From: Mariannaea sp. PMI_226
Lineage: Eukaryota > Ascomycota > Sordariomycetes > Hypocreales > Nectriaceae
Assembly (NCBI GenBank): GCA_024336345.1
Contig: JANFOG010000001.1
Location: 868,001-932,000 of the forward strand
Direction of reading: 5' to 3'
DNA: 64,000 nucleotides
The position numbers and the translations under genes are program-made. The number at the start of each line of letters is the position of its first letter. Positions within the stretch are counted from its first letter, which is position 1. Below are positions 32,149 to 44,119 of the stretch, piece by piece. The notes below the pieces were generated by a model. The model saw nothing but the letters and a program-made list of their open reading frames with translations, ran no database searches and was not told where the DNA came from.

Positions 32149-35100
32149 ACGACTCCAGCGGTCACGGGAAACTTTGTTGAGGAGGATACACCAAATTCCA
32201 AAGGAACGGAATTTGCGGTGTATTTGAGGATGGCACATAGCAGCCGACATGACCATTTATGAGATGCGGGACGGAAGTTGTCAGGTTTCTAGCAGCGTGA
32301 TTATGAGCGGCAAAAATTTGATGGCCGTCAACCCTCATTTGAGGGCAGAAGGGGAGTTGCCACCGTAAAGAATTGTGGCCTTATTAGGTAGTTAGCTAGA
32401 CTTCCTTCGAAGACGACACCCGAGCCAAGTTTGCGTGGCTTGGCTATGAAGGTTCTTTTTTTTTTATTTGGTATTTTCTTTTTTTGGTACTCCTTTTAAA
32501 GAATAGTGACGGTAGGGTGACTCGAAGCAGGAGGTTACATGGTGGGCAGTAATTCCTGCCGGTCGTCTTGGTGTTGGACAAACGGCTAGGCTTAACTTTG
32601 TCTCCCCCCCTTTCCCCCCCAAAAAAAGAAAACAAATCCAACAACCTCTCAACCTCAACACATATTGCTCATTTGCATTCGGTCGTAGGGTTAGATACCA
32701 CGGGCTTCAATTTTCAGTGTAGGTAAAAACCATCATAAAACCATGTGGCGGTGACGCTTTGTGTATGCAGCATCCAATGGCGGATGCAAATACATGATGC
32801 AACAAAAACAAAATAGTTTCTAACTACCGGTCAACTAGCCTGTAGTGATTGTATGCACGGCCAGCATCGCCCAACCAAGAAACTATATCCAGTGGACTGA
32901 TGAGATGCACATTTCGTATTGGTGTCCAAGATTGTTCGCCATCACGCTACCCTGCACACCCAAGCCCTGATGTGGTCACCCAGCCTCTTCCATAATGAGC
33001 AATCAATACAGCACAACAGCTGACTGGTCCTCTCTTCTGCAGCCACATCAATGCAGACGGGACGTGAAAGATCGAACTCGGCTCAACCTTCCTACGGCAC
33101 CCGAGATTATTTCACCAAAGGGCTTTTATCCATACAAGCAAGCACACACGGTTGGATATAATATTTGCCATCCTCAAGAGGATAGCTTCAGCCTCATTCG
33201 TGATCTTGTGGACCAGGTGTCTCGGATCCCCCAATTGGCTGTTCAGGTTGGCCAATACAGAACTGGGACGCGACTTGTCAAAGATCCTACCGCGAAATAT
33301 GAATGGCAACGGCAGGGATTGGATTAAGGATCGAATTAATGAGATTAGACCTGGCGTTGTGATTTTTAGTTGCCTGGGTTCACGGATGGGAGGGATGGCG
33401 CGCAGAACACCCCTGGCGCTGGCGCATGCAGCCACTTAATGGGGCAGGGGTCGCGAACATGGCCTCAACGAGGGCCAGACATCATTAATACAGCACATAA
33501 ATGGTTCAACGACCGTGGGGCGGGCGGAGGGGAATGATTGAAGGAAGGATGGGACGTATCTTCTTCGTAATACAGACCACACATGCCTGACACACGCACG
33601 TAGCACAGTAGAGCTGGAAGCCTCGGTATCTTGTATTTTAGGTAGTTACAGTAGATGACGGGAGGAAACAAGTGGGCTGTGGACTTCGGGACTACGGTCT
33701 GCGTGTTGTTTTTTGTTGTTGTTTTTGTCTCACTACTCCAGAATACTAGATCGGTGGATCGAAAACATTAAGAATTAATAGGATGCTGGAGGTCAACTGT
33801 GGATGACGGAAATAACTAGAGTGGCTGGAAACGTATTAACTCCTTTTTTTCTTATTATTCTTTTGTTCTAGGGTTGAATCGAAAACAAGAAAATGACCCA
33901 GGGTGACTAGGAAAAAAAAAAAAAAAGGAAACATGGGAACATCTTAAAACATAGACTGCATACGCGTTGAGGAAGCGCGTCGTTGGGACGGGATGCGGGG
34001 GGAAGAGATGCATCTGTCAAACTGACTGAGTGTAAAAAAAAAAAACAAGACACATGGGTCAAAGTGTAAGAGCTCGTATCGAGACAAAAATAAACGGGGA
34101 GTCAGGCCCCTCTCCCCTCCCGGAAAAAAAAAAAAAAGAAAAAGAAAACCGCGACGCGCAAAGTACGTACTATGTAACTTGAACTGCCGCACGGCAGGGT
34201 ACAACACACAGGACACGAGCCAGAGAAAATAGAGAGGCTGGGTTGACGGGAATGGGTCTTGGGCTTCGACCTGTCGGCTAGTGGGGATTGGTCACTATAA
34301 AGTGCTGTGGAAAGCGGGAACAGAGGCAAGGCGGTTAACGCCGAGTCAGTGACAAGAAAGAGAAGACTATCGTAGTTGGGGGGGTTGGGAAGTGCATTCG
34401 TTGGACGTGGATAATGAGTCGCTATTCGTCCGTTCAATATGCATATTTGTATGTCTTCTGCTGGGCGGTGGAGGATGAGGAGGCGAAGGAGGCGATATTA
34501 TACTCTGGGAAAGAAAGATACTCGGTGCTATAATCAAGCTGTTACTCACTGTCTAGGTGTGAAGAACATACCTAAGATAGGTACCGTGCGAGGCCTATTC
34601 AAGTCAACGGGGCTTGGAGGATGTATACAAAGACAGGGGCAAACGTGCAACGCGTGTTGACATGATTTCTTAATTGGGACATGGCAACTATAACAGGCGC
34701 GACAGGATTGGCCAGAATCAGGGCAGAAGAACGCGGAGGAAGGAGGGAGGGACGCCTAAGGGCTCAAGCGCTCAGGAGGGGAAGGGGGGGCAGGAGGGAA
34801 GGAGGGAAGGGACGGTGGGCGATGGGACGGGGGGGAGGGGGCCCTGGGCCGCTTCGCTTTTAGCACTTGCACTTTCCCATTTGGCATTCCTAACACTCCA
34901 CGGTTCCACGTCTAACCCACGCCCGCTCCCACGCCCACGCCCACACCCACTTTAGATTCACGCTTCTTCGCCTTCGCTGCAACTTCTCACGACAACCTCT
35001 ATCTTGACCTTTTCCTACTTCTTCCCTCTCTCCCATTACCTTCTTTTCCCATTGTCCCACTAACAGCGTCGCTTGCAACACCCGTCACCGGTCCTTGAAG

Positions 35101-35205
35101 CTTGTGTTCTACTCCAGCGACTGCGCCCTACCCACCCTGACCGCCTCCTAGTAATGCCTCTCATCTCATAAGGCCATTTCTGTCATCCTTCTCACCCTTC
35201 CAACA
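32149..35205. other. Long intergenic region Ran to homeobox gene
   Basis: 3.1 kb without a supported gene. Homopolymer A-runs occur at 33911-33924, 34034-34044 and 34124-34136. A strongly G-rich tract at about 34735-34852 is followed by a C/T-rich leader from 34870 to the homeobox start. GGTACC-type motifs lie around 34580. Confidence 0.5.
34735..34852 (+). promoter_or_regulatory. G-rich tract with quadruplex potential upstream of homeobox gene
   Basis: Runs of three or more G recur on the plus strand (GGAAGGAGGGAGGG, GGGGAAGGGGGGGCAGGAGG, GGGACGGGGGGGAGGGGG), with short loops between them. The tract lies about 350-470 bases before the homeobox start codon. Function is not shown by sequence alone. 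Confidence 0.55.
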
Positions 35206-37244
35206 ATGGCCAACACCTCTCCCAATGCCTCTTTCAACGTCTCGCAAGACCAGCACGTCACATACCCGACCGCCCATCATGACAAACTTTTCTCGACACA
35301 AACTCTTCCTCCACTCTCCGACTCAACAGACAATGCTGCACCACCAGAGAAACATCCCAAGGGCAAGAGGAAAAGAACTGCGTATGTTGTGTTGATGCCC
35401 TCGTCCCCCAAGACAGGGCATATCCCGTGAAATTGTCAGCAAATGAATTGAGGGCTAATTGAGCGCTTCAGTGCCAAGGATAAGATGATACTCGAAGAGG
35501 CATACAGCAACAACCCGAAACCCGATAAGCAAGCGCGTCTTGAGATTGTTCAGCGCGTATCATTAAATGAAAAAGAAGTCCAGGTACGATACCGTCTACC
35601 TCTACCAAGGCTGTTGGACTGCTAGGACATGCCAGGAATATGTCTCTCAACATGTGCCGGCTTCGCGTCCTCGTAGTTGACGGCTGAAGACACCACGCGT
35701 GTTGCGTATTATTTCATCACATATTGTGGACCATGGTGATTGATTTTAATTGACTGACACGACCCCCCTTCCAGATCTGGTTCCAGAACCGACGTCAAAA
35801 CGACCGAAGGAAATCCCGACCTCTCTCTGTGCAGGAGATTGCCGCTTTGCGATCTGGGGGCATGCATGTCATTTCTTCGGACCCCATCACCAATGCCACA
35901 CCAAGCAAGCCATTCCCATCATCTGACCCCGCTGGTTCTGGCGCTCCCGAATTGAGGACAGCATCCCCTCATCCTCTCGACCAGACCCCTTCCATCACAA
36001 GAACCCGTTCAGACATCATCAACAGCACGCCTATATCCTCGAGTCAAGATGGACTTCCACATATGACACCCAGGCATGACGATCCCTCACCATCTCAAGA
36101 ATCCCAAGATGGCTCCCGCTCTGTTGGATATCTTGCAAACCGGTGGAATCTTGGTAGTTCTTTTTCTACACCGTCCACTATTGGACGTGGTGGTGACGAG
36201 TCTTTCAAGTACGTCGAGTCACCTACTGTTGAACTCCGGCAACTAACATTTCTTGCTAGGCTTGAACCCTTTCCTCCGTCTTCGTGCTCTTCTGAACCAT
36301 CCCAACATTCAAGCCAGTCCCAGTCTAAAGTTCGATTGTCACTATCTTTGGAAGGAAAGGCAGAACTTGTCTCCAACCAAGAGTCCCCTACTCGTAACCT
36401 TCCTCCCAGACCTTCTTCCACTGTTCCAAGTCTGCCTCAAGTACGGCAGAGGAGTCTCCAGCGGAGCCACAGTGCTCTCCCTGCCATCACTCTCCCTCCC
36501 ATCTCGACTCTGACCAACTCTTTGCCACCAAGACTGATGCGAGGCCGATCCCGTGACGTTCATGCTTGGGAATCTTGTGCAGATGCAGAGAATCGTGACG
36601 AGCTCACTGCCCAGGCGGAACATGAGTCAAATGGCTCTGCCATTGCCGCCATTAGCCTCTTGAGATCATCCAGTGGAGTGCTCCAACCCAGCGGTACCAA
36701 GCGTAATGCTCCTGTCTCCAAGTCCCAACGCCCTCAACAGGCAAAGAAGGTCAGACTCGATCGTAGTGGTTCGAGTTTCGGGCGATTTGAAAGTGAAGTG
36801 GAGGAATCTAGGGATGTTGAAAACCCCGAGAAGGAATTTAGCAAAGTGAAGGTCTCGATGCTGGTCTCGCCCTCGGGCGATTCAGACAAAGAGAACTGGA
36901 GTCCAGAAGCACCAGGCGGCTTGGCAGATGCTCATCGCCGAAGACCGTTTCCACCTGCATCTTCTAAGCCTCTCTCTCAGAACTCACGCCGCCTGGGTCG
37001 AGTGCTCCAAGAGCAAAGTGGTCCCAATTTCCTTACAAATCGTGCCGACACAGCACCTGCTCGGCAACGTGCTCTAGTGAAGGAAGGCGTCGAGATCTTT
37101 GATGATGCAGTCAAGCATCCATCTCTTCCTCGGCCTCGTGACGAAGTTGAGAGATTTATGCGAGGCGAGATTAGCCCCAGCAAAAAGCCTGACATGGATT
37201 GCGCGGCTGGCTTACTGTCCCTCAGCCAGTCCAGATGGCGATAG
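35206..37244 (+). CDS. Homeodomain transcription factor (YOX1-like)
   Basis: Exons are 35206-35381, 35472-35583, 35775-36208 and 36260-37244, giving 568 aa. The homeodomain (about residues 52-110) is split by two introns, 90 and 191 nt. It contains KGKRKRTAAKDKMILEEAYS, then KPDKQARLEIVQRVSLNEKE and the recognition helix VQIWFQNRRQNDRRKSRP with the invariant WFQNRR. The last intron (36209-36259, GTACGT...TTGCTAG) is 51 nt and has no in-frame stop, so retention would add 17 residues. The rest is Ser/Pro-rich and disordered, with PSGDSDKENWSPEAP (a possible KEN box and CDK-like sites) and a conserved-looking C-terminal GLLSLSQSRWR. Yeast Yox1/Yhp1 repress M/G1 genes and are cell-cycle regulated, and the KEN-like sequence is compatible with that. 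The orthology is an inference. Confidence 0.88.
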
Positions 37245-38410
37245 AAGTAGCCAACATGACTGATTTGCAGGCCACGTGGTGGTGCAGCCGTTGGTGCATC
37301 CCGTCTGACACGCGGGCAATAAAAAGTTGAGTGAATGAGGACGGTCTCTTAATGATGGATGACTATTTTGGGAGGCTTCATGTACACTGTATCAAGGGGG
37401 AAAAAGTGCTGCTCTTTTTGTTTCTTTTTCTTCTTCTTTTTCTGGGCATGTGATAGGTTTCATTTTCTGGTTTTGTCTGGTTTTTTTTATTTCTTTTTTT
37501 GTCTGAGGTTTACGGGCATTTGGTGTTTTGCTTTACTTTTTGGGTTGATCTGGCCGGGGATGGTGGTACACGGGCATATTGGATTCAATGTAGATATATC
37601 CTCACAAGGACAGATTGCAGAATGTTTTGGCCTCGGTAGTGGGTTTGGCCTCAAAAGACATCGCTCCCCTCGTGGGAAAATGAAAAGATTGTATGAACTT
37701 GTTCGAGTGAGTGCCTGAACTTGGTTCATATCTGCTTTGAGGCGGCATGGACGGACAATTTTTGCTACAAGTAAGCTCGAACCAGCGATGTCATTCATTG
37801 CACGAATACCTTGACTCTTCCCCCCCCCCCCCTTTTTTTTTTTCTTTTCTTTTGTCTTTTTTCTTTTGGGTTTCAAGTCCATAATTATAGGGCAAATCGA
37901 ACAAGGGTAAGTCACTTACAGTCGTCTTCACACAGAATTCAATGTCTCATACTGATGAGGTGATTCATTATAGTAGGGGGAAGTTTCGTGGAGACCAAAA
38001 CTATTTGCCTCTGAAGAGTTGTATATATATATCAAGACATATATCTATCTATTCTACTTCATCTCATTTCATTTCCTTTCCCCTTCCCTGTAAAATCTGT
38101 TTGCCCTTCCCAACTCTTTCTCTTGTTCTAGGCTGTATTGTAAAATCTAGAGCTCAGATGCCGCTCTTCGTGTCCTGCGAACAGAAACAAAAGAATTTCC
38201 TTCTTCCTTGAGGAAAAGGAGCCTGAATTCTCAATCATCATCATCATCCTCCCAAATGTTCAAAACTCCAATCGCGCCGTGCCAGACTAAAAGCAAGCCA
38301 GTGATCGAGGAACAAAAGTTTTCCTCAACAAATGAAAGATGTCGCAACCAACCAGCAGAAATGCCATTCACCGAGGGAGAGCTGCACTAGCCTTAAAAAA
38401 TTTATGTTCT
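37245..38410. other. Intergenic region between convergent homeobox and NAD kinase genes
   Basis: 1.2 kb with no gene. T-rich stretches lie at 37410-37500. A pyrimidine tract with 14 C followed by 11 T lies at about 37821-37845. A short TA repeat is near 38022-38032. Confidence 0.5.
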
Positions 38411-41071
38411 TTAGAGCCCGAGAAGACTCATTTGGCGACGAATAGGACTCGCACTGACGCTCCCTTCCTCACTGCCATAAAAGGCGCTGTCAGTGTCAAT
38501 ATCCCATCCCAGCTCGTCCTCGCTATTCTCTGTAGCAGCTCCTTCATCAAAGGGCTTTTGCGCGGCGGCGCGGACGTTCCAGCGGAGGGTGCGGCTCACG
38601 CTGTCAAACCACTCCGTGTCAGTCCGTGTCACGGTAGGGAAAGGATACTGGGAAGCTGTGATGGTGACATGATCACCCTGGCGAAGTTCTAGACGACCCT
38701 TGCCATCAAAGGCGCAGTAGGCGGTAGCTCGCGAGTTGCGGGGTACGGACACACGGAGGGCCATAGTGTCGGAGAGGACCATAGGCCGGAAGGACAGTGT
38801 ATGAGGGCAGATTGGGGTGAGAAGGATGGCCGGAATGTCTGGGTGAACAAGGGCGCCACCTGCCGAGAGCGAGTAAGCCGTGGAACCGGTCGGAGTAGAG
38901 AAGATGCATCCATCAGCTTGAACGACGGTGAGGAGCTCGTCATCCCCGTACAGTTCAAGGTTGGAAACATAAGGAGATGGACCCCGGTCGATGACGAGCT
39001 CGTTCAGTACTTCAAATTGTTCTCCTTCCTCGAGCTGGGAATTGCCGTGCTTATTACTACGGTAGACGGTGCAAGTGAAGCGCATGCGAAGATTGATCTT
39101 CATCCCATCATCGCCCATTACGCGGTTGAGATGCTCCTTGTACTTCTCAAACTCAAAAGTTGTCATAAAACCAAGACTGCCCAGGCTGAATGATAGAACG
39201 GGAGGGACAATGCGCTGGAATAGCCAGGAAGTGAAGAGCACGGTACCGTCGCCGCCAAGAGTCAGAACGAGATCAAACTTCTCAGGTTGGCTCCAGCACA
39301 GGTCTGGGGTCCAATATTTGAGCATATGCTGGAAGCGCGGGTTCTCAGCGAGGATACCCGTGGCATCGAAGCGTCTGGAGTTGCGTAACTTGGCGTCGAC
39401 ATAGACATTGACGCCAAGGTCGGAACCGTAACGTGGCGTGCGGAGGAGCCAGCCAGCAAGTTCGCGGGTGAGATAGACGAGCTGGTTATCGCGGGCCTTT
39501 GTGACAATCATGATGTTGCGAACAGCGCGACGGATAGGACGTCGCTGGAGCTGCTTAGAGACCTCGCGAACACCAGTAGCAGTCGCGACAAGGCGTGAAT
39601 GAGACATAGAGACATCGTTTTTAATTTCTTCCAAAACTTTGTCGATATCAACAGCATCGGCAAAACGCTCGTGGTAGAAGCACGGTGACTGAAGGGCTGC
39701 TGGGAAGGCGAAAGGATTGGGAGGTGCAGTGATTGTAGAGATAACAGTAGCGGGGGTGAGAGGGCTAGTGGTGCCGTCTGGATTCAGTGCGGGAATGGCA
39801 TTGGCTCTGGATGTGGCATTTGATGCAATAACAGTGGTGGGAGTGGTGGCCATGGGAGTCGAGGTGGGGGATATTAGTCTTGACATGGCGATGTCATTGA
39901 GAGCATCCGTGAGGGATTGAGATGAAGAAGGACGAAGAGGAGAAAGAGGGTTAAGAAGAGACTGAGCTTGAGTCTGAAATTGTGTCTGTGTCTGTGTTTG
40001 TGTTTGTGTTTGCTTCTGTGATTGCGTCACTGTAGATGCTGCTGAGACATCGGTGGACGGCTGGCTAGTTGAGGATGATGCAGACATTTTGGCAGTGTGA
40101 AGCTTGGATGCGGGACTGGAATGAGAAGCGGAGCGGGATTCAGGCGGAGACTGGGATTCGTCCCCGGCTTGGGTTGAAAGCATATCGCGGAGAAGCGAGA
40201 GGGATTTGGGTTTGCAATGAGACCGTGAGCGATTGGGAGAGTCTTCTCCCTCACGCACGCGGGATTGCGATTGTGGTTGGGAAGACGTGGGATTAAGTGA
40301 GAAAAGGTCCGGTTTTCGCAATTGGCCAACCGAGGCTAGAGCTTTGATGACTGTCTGCTGCGGGATGGAGTCGCGAGAGGGGGTATTGCGCTGGTGACCC
40401 CGAGACGAAGATGGGCCTGTGTTTACGGAGAGCGGAGGACGAGTTGAAGAAGACAGGAACAAGTGATCAGAAGAAGTTGCGTCCGTAATCTCCGTAAGAA
40501 CAATCGGAGATGGCAATGGCGAAGAGGAGGAGGATCCACCAAAAGAAGCTACACGGGTGGAGGATGTTGAAGTAACAGTGGATAGATCTGCTAATGCTTC
40601 TTCTGGCTGTGCTACCAGTTCTTCTGAGTCTGGGGAGGGCGCCACCACCGAGATAGGTGCTGAGGCACAAGCGGGCGCTTGGTTGTCTGGTGTTCTGTTG
40701 TTATCGGAACCAAGGTCGTCTATGTTGGTGAGACCGGAGCTAGGGTTTGTAGGTGCGTTCGCCCTGGTTGTTTTCTCTGCTGTTGATGCCGGGACTACCG
40801 GTGTTTCTGGAGAGGTAGACGCCTTGGGGATTATTGCCACAGTTGCCGTCGCAGTTGCAGCGGAAGACTTTGAATAGTTTTCTTGGTTCCGGTCTTGGTC
40901 AGCGACGGCGACGGAGACGGGTGTGCTCTTATTATTATTAAGAGGATGAGGAGAACGGCCTTGTCCTGGACCTGGCAAAGCCCCGCTAATCAGAGTCGGG
41001 TGGAGTGTCGTCGGCGACGCAAGGTCATTTTCATTTTGAGCGCCTGTCGCTGTCACATTGGTTCCTTCCAT
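38411..41071 (-). CDS. NAD+ kinase (ATP-NAD kinase family)
   Basis: The enzyme phosphorylates NAD+ to NADP+. One uninterrupted frame gives 886 aa from the ATG at 41071 (MEGTNVTATG). The catalytic half lies at the C-terminus: the GGDGT motif that binds substrate at residues 606-610 (LVLTLGGDGTVLFTSW), FSLGSLGFMTTFEF, the NELVIDRG loop, and the diagnostic VVQADGCIFSTPTGSTAYSL followed by SAGGALVHP. Residues 1 to about 440 are low-complexity Ser/Thr/Pro/Ala-rich sequence, including a Gln-Thr repeat (QTQTQTQTQ near residue 365). Such long disordered N-termini occur in Utr1-type fungal cytosolic NAD kinases; mitochondrial Pos5 types are shorter. No mitochondrial presequence is evident. An in-frame extension upstream of 41071 lacks family character. 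Confidence 0.95.
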   Translation of the reverse strand: MEGTNVTATGAQNENDLASPTTLHPTLISGALPGPGQGRSPHPLNNNKSTPVSVAVADQDRNQENYSKSSAATATATVAIIPKASTSPETPVVPASTAEKTTRANAPTNPSSGLTNIDDLGSDNNRTPDNQAPACASAPISVVAPSPDSEELVAQPEEALADLSTVTSTSSTRVASFGGSSSSSPLPSPIVLTEITDATSSDHLFLSSSTRPPLSVNTGPSSSRGHQRNTPSRDSIPQQTVIKALASVGQLRKPDLFSLNPTSSQPQSQSRVREGEDSPNRSRSHCKPKSLSLLRDMLSTQAGDESQSPPESRSASHSSPASKLHTAKMSASSSTSQPSTDVSAASTVTQSQKQTQTQTQTQTQFQTQAQSLLNPLSPLRPSSSQSLTDALNDIAMSRLISPTSTPMATTPTTVIASNATSRANAIPALNPDGTTSPLTPATVISTITAPPNPFAFPAALQSPCFYHERFADAVDIDKVLEEIKNDVSMSHSRLVATATGVREVSKQLQRRPIRRAVRNIMIVTKARDNQLVYLTRELAGWLLRTPRYGSDLGVNVYVDAKLRNSRRFDATGILAENPRFQHMLKYWTPDLCWSQPEKFDLVLTLGGDGTVLFTSWLFQRIVPPVLSFSLGSLGFMTTFEFEKYKEHLNRVMGDDGMKINLRMRFTCTVYRSNKHGNSQLEEGEQFEVLNELVIDRGPSPYVSNLELYGDDELLTVVQADGCIFSTPTGSTAYSLSAGGALVHPDIPAILLTPICPHTLSFRPMVLSDTMALRVSVPRNSRATAYCAFDGKGRLELRQGDHVTITASQYPFPTVTRTDTEWFDSVSRTLRWNVRAAAQKPFDEGAATENSEDELGWDIDTDSAFYGSEEGSVSASPIRRQMSLLGL

Positions 41072-42547
41072 GATTGGTATGTGCGTGCCCGCGGTAGCTT
41101 TTCTTTTTTGGGGCTGGGATATGGGGAATATGGAATATGAATGGTCGTGGACCGGATATTTGGTGATGACACGGAGGGCAGGGCAGAGCAGATTTGGTTG
41201 GGGGTGGATACAAAAGTCTTCACAACCACCACTCACAAGCTGTTTTATCTTGTTCTTTTTTTATATCCCTCTGTATATTCCCACGCGGGCGCAATCACTA
41301 TCACACACTATCACACTGGCTTGTTTGCCTTGATCAAGTTATGTGAATGTGCAAATAGCCTGGAGTTCTCTCCCAGCGCAAGTGTGCGATGGTGTGCTTG
41401 CACTAGCTGATGATAGACTTGGTGTGTGTGTGCTCTGTGTGCCGTTGCTAATTGCCAGCAGCAGCGCGTAACGCCAACACTGGGGCGGGCTCCGAGGTGT
41501 CCAGTGACGGAGTCCGGGGGGGTAATGGAAACGGAAATACCGGAGCGGATTCTAGCTTGGAATCCCACTCTCTCTTCTTGTGGATATAATTATTGCAGCA
41601 GGCAGCAATAACTACAGTACCACGGTATAATCAATGACAACGATGGTGGTACTCGGGTCCGATCCCCAAGTAAATCGGTGGTCTTGTTTCGGCAACCGGC
41701 CTAAGTTCCAATTGGATTGCCGACTCACCGTCACTTCTTGAAAGCAAAAGCTATCCCAAATTCAATCTCGGTTGGTACCGCCAGACGCCAGATGCTGCTG
41801 GGACAGGGCGGCCACGCTTTCGAAGTTCGTTTTGCCCTGATAGTTGCGGGGAGCTGGCACACGAGTTGAGCCCAGATACTAACTAGTCCGTGATTGGGTG
41901 AAGACTGGAGGTAACCGAGCCCGGACAAGGTGGTCGTGATTGGTGGTACCTGATGTGATGGAAGTGTTCTAGTTGCAGAACCAAACGGCACGTGCGTGAC
42001 GTCGTCAACTAATAGCACGTTGGGAGTTGCTCGATGCAAGTCTTATAAAGCAGGGCAACCAACAAGAGATGGATGCCGAATCGCTCAATCAAGCACCAGT
42101 AAGCCTGTGCCGTGTCTGAATAATGTAGCCTTTTTTCCCCCCTCAACCTGTAAAGGAGAAAGAAAAAAAAAGTTCCGTCTTTTTTAATTCACGTGGCGAA
42201 AGACCAGGTTCTTGGGCTCCCGATCTCGTTTTAGAAAATTGTCTGCAGTCAGAATCCGATATGATATGACAATGCAAATTTCTTCTCAAAACTCGCTTAG
42301 GTATGCCGGGTGCTGACAATGCAACAAATCTGGGGCCGGAAGAAAATGCCCTTAGATGGAATCAAGACCGGGATCAGGATCTTGAACAAGCCTCAAAAGC
42401 AAGGGATGGATGTCTGGTCCAATCCCAGGTTGCATATGCAGGGTGGATGGAGATGGCGAGGTGGGATGCAATGCAACGCAAAGCAACGCAACACAACGAG
42501 TGAGTAACGGTACACCAAGCACAGCCTGTGGATGCAAGATTTAGGGT

Positions 42548-42595
42548 GCAGGATGCAGAGGTGCAGAGATGCAGAGATGCAGAGATGCAGAGACG
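42548..42595. repeat. Octamer minisatellite (AGATGCAG)n
   Basis: The unit AGATGCAG repeats about five times in tandem, with small variation at the edges (GGATGCAG, AGGTGCAG, AGACGCAA). It lies in a gene-free region. Confidence 0.8.
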
Positions 42596-44090
42596 CAAAG
42601 ATGGAGCAGGCCCCTGTTCTCTCAACGACCAGCGTCGGACACAGTTCAAAATTGGACTTTGCAGTGGACGGAAAAGGCCGGGCGAGAGAATGAAGCAAGA
42701 AAGAAACAAAGGAAGTGGTTGTGATTGGCGCTTGCGTCAAAGAGCAAAAAGCTGAAGGAGAAGAAGAAGAAAAACCAGCCAGTGGTGAGAAAGAAGGAAG
42801 CGCCGGGCTTGAGTCCTCCGTTGATAGGTGCTGCTACTGCCAATAAAAGAAAGGAACAAGACAGTGCAAAAGATGAAATGAAATAATAATAAAATAATAA
42901 TAAATGAAATAGAATTGGGGTGAAAAAGGAAGAGAAAGAAAAAACAAAAAGGAGAAAAACGATGCTATAGGGGGGGGATGGGGGAAGAGAATGGACGAGA
43001 GACACCTTTCATTCAGCTTCCTCGACGTTTTGCTGTGGGAAGCTGAGTTTCTTATGTTTTCATGTTGATACCGCAAGCTCATTGATGTTGTAGCTTAATA
43101 CCTGAAGCTGACACGCTGCCCCGTATACTCTTGATTCTGTAACCTGTTGAGACAAGGGCGAAGAGCCAATATAGCGATGCTACTTCGTCAGTGCCTACCT
43201 ATTGCTAGTTACCTGGGTAGTGTCTGATTCCTGTGGGCGAGCGTTTGATCTTCCCGTCTCATCTTGCTTACAACAACTGTGGCATAACTAAATCGCAGTG
43301 CGAAACACCTAGCTTTACCATACTAGGTACCGGTACTCCTGTTGGATGGGATTGGGGGAAAGGGGAGGAGGGAGGGGGGGGGCGGTGACGGGCTCCCAAG
43401 ATCCAGCACGGGATGGTGCTGCAACCTCCCGCGGTCGTTGCGACGTTGGCGAACGGAGCTACCGGCTAAATCTTCAACTTGCATGGGTTTGTAACGGTCT
43501 CTGACCCCGGGTGGGGCCAAATGTTTCCAGACGAACATACTCCGTACCTGCCTACCCACCGTAGGTGCTGCGGCTGTAAAAATAAATAATAAATAAATAA
43601 GGGCCGGGTGCTATACTGTGAGAGGTTATTACGTATCGACGTAGGAACTGTAATTAGGTACAATGCTGGTCCTTGCCTGCCCGTCTTAACGTGCTAACTT
43701 ATGCATACCGCGACAGGCCAACGTCAACTAACTGCAAATTACGAATAGGAGGCTTGAGACGGGTTTCCCCTTTGTGGCTCTAGGATACATCGCTTCGATT
43801 CAAGTTTCAACTTTTCATGCAACAAGGAGCATAATCTACAGTAACTACAGTACCATAGTACAGTAGTTAAGTTACCGCGCAAAAGTAAACCTGCTGCGGG
43901 AAGCATTATGTGCGTGCGATTCATGTTTGCCTCTTGAGGCCAGCTTTCGGCAAGCTGGGACGTCGCATGTCGTCGATAAGCGAGTGAGTGACCCGAAATT
44001 TTTGTGATATTTGCGACAGCGCCTGCACAGACTCGTGATAGGCCACGATGAGATGAGCGTGCTGAAGATGGGGGTGGGGGAGTCGCAGTC

Positions 44091-44119
44091 AAAATAAAAA
44101 TAAAAATAAAAATAAAAAA
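44091..44119. repeat. Microsatellite of A-rich pentamer/hexamer (AAAATA/AAAAT)
   Basis: Five tandem copies of an AAAAAT-like unit can be read directly. It lies in a gene-free region. Confidence 0.8.
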
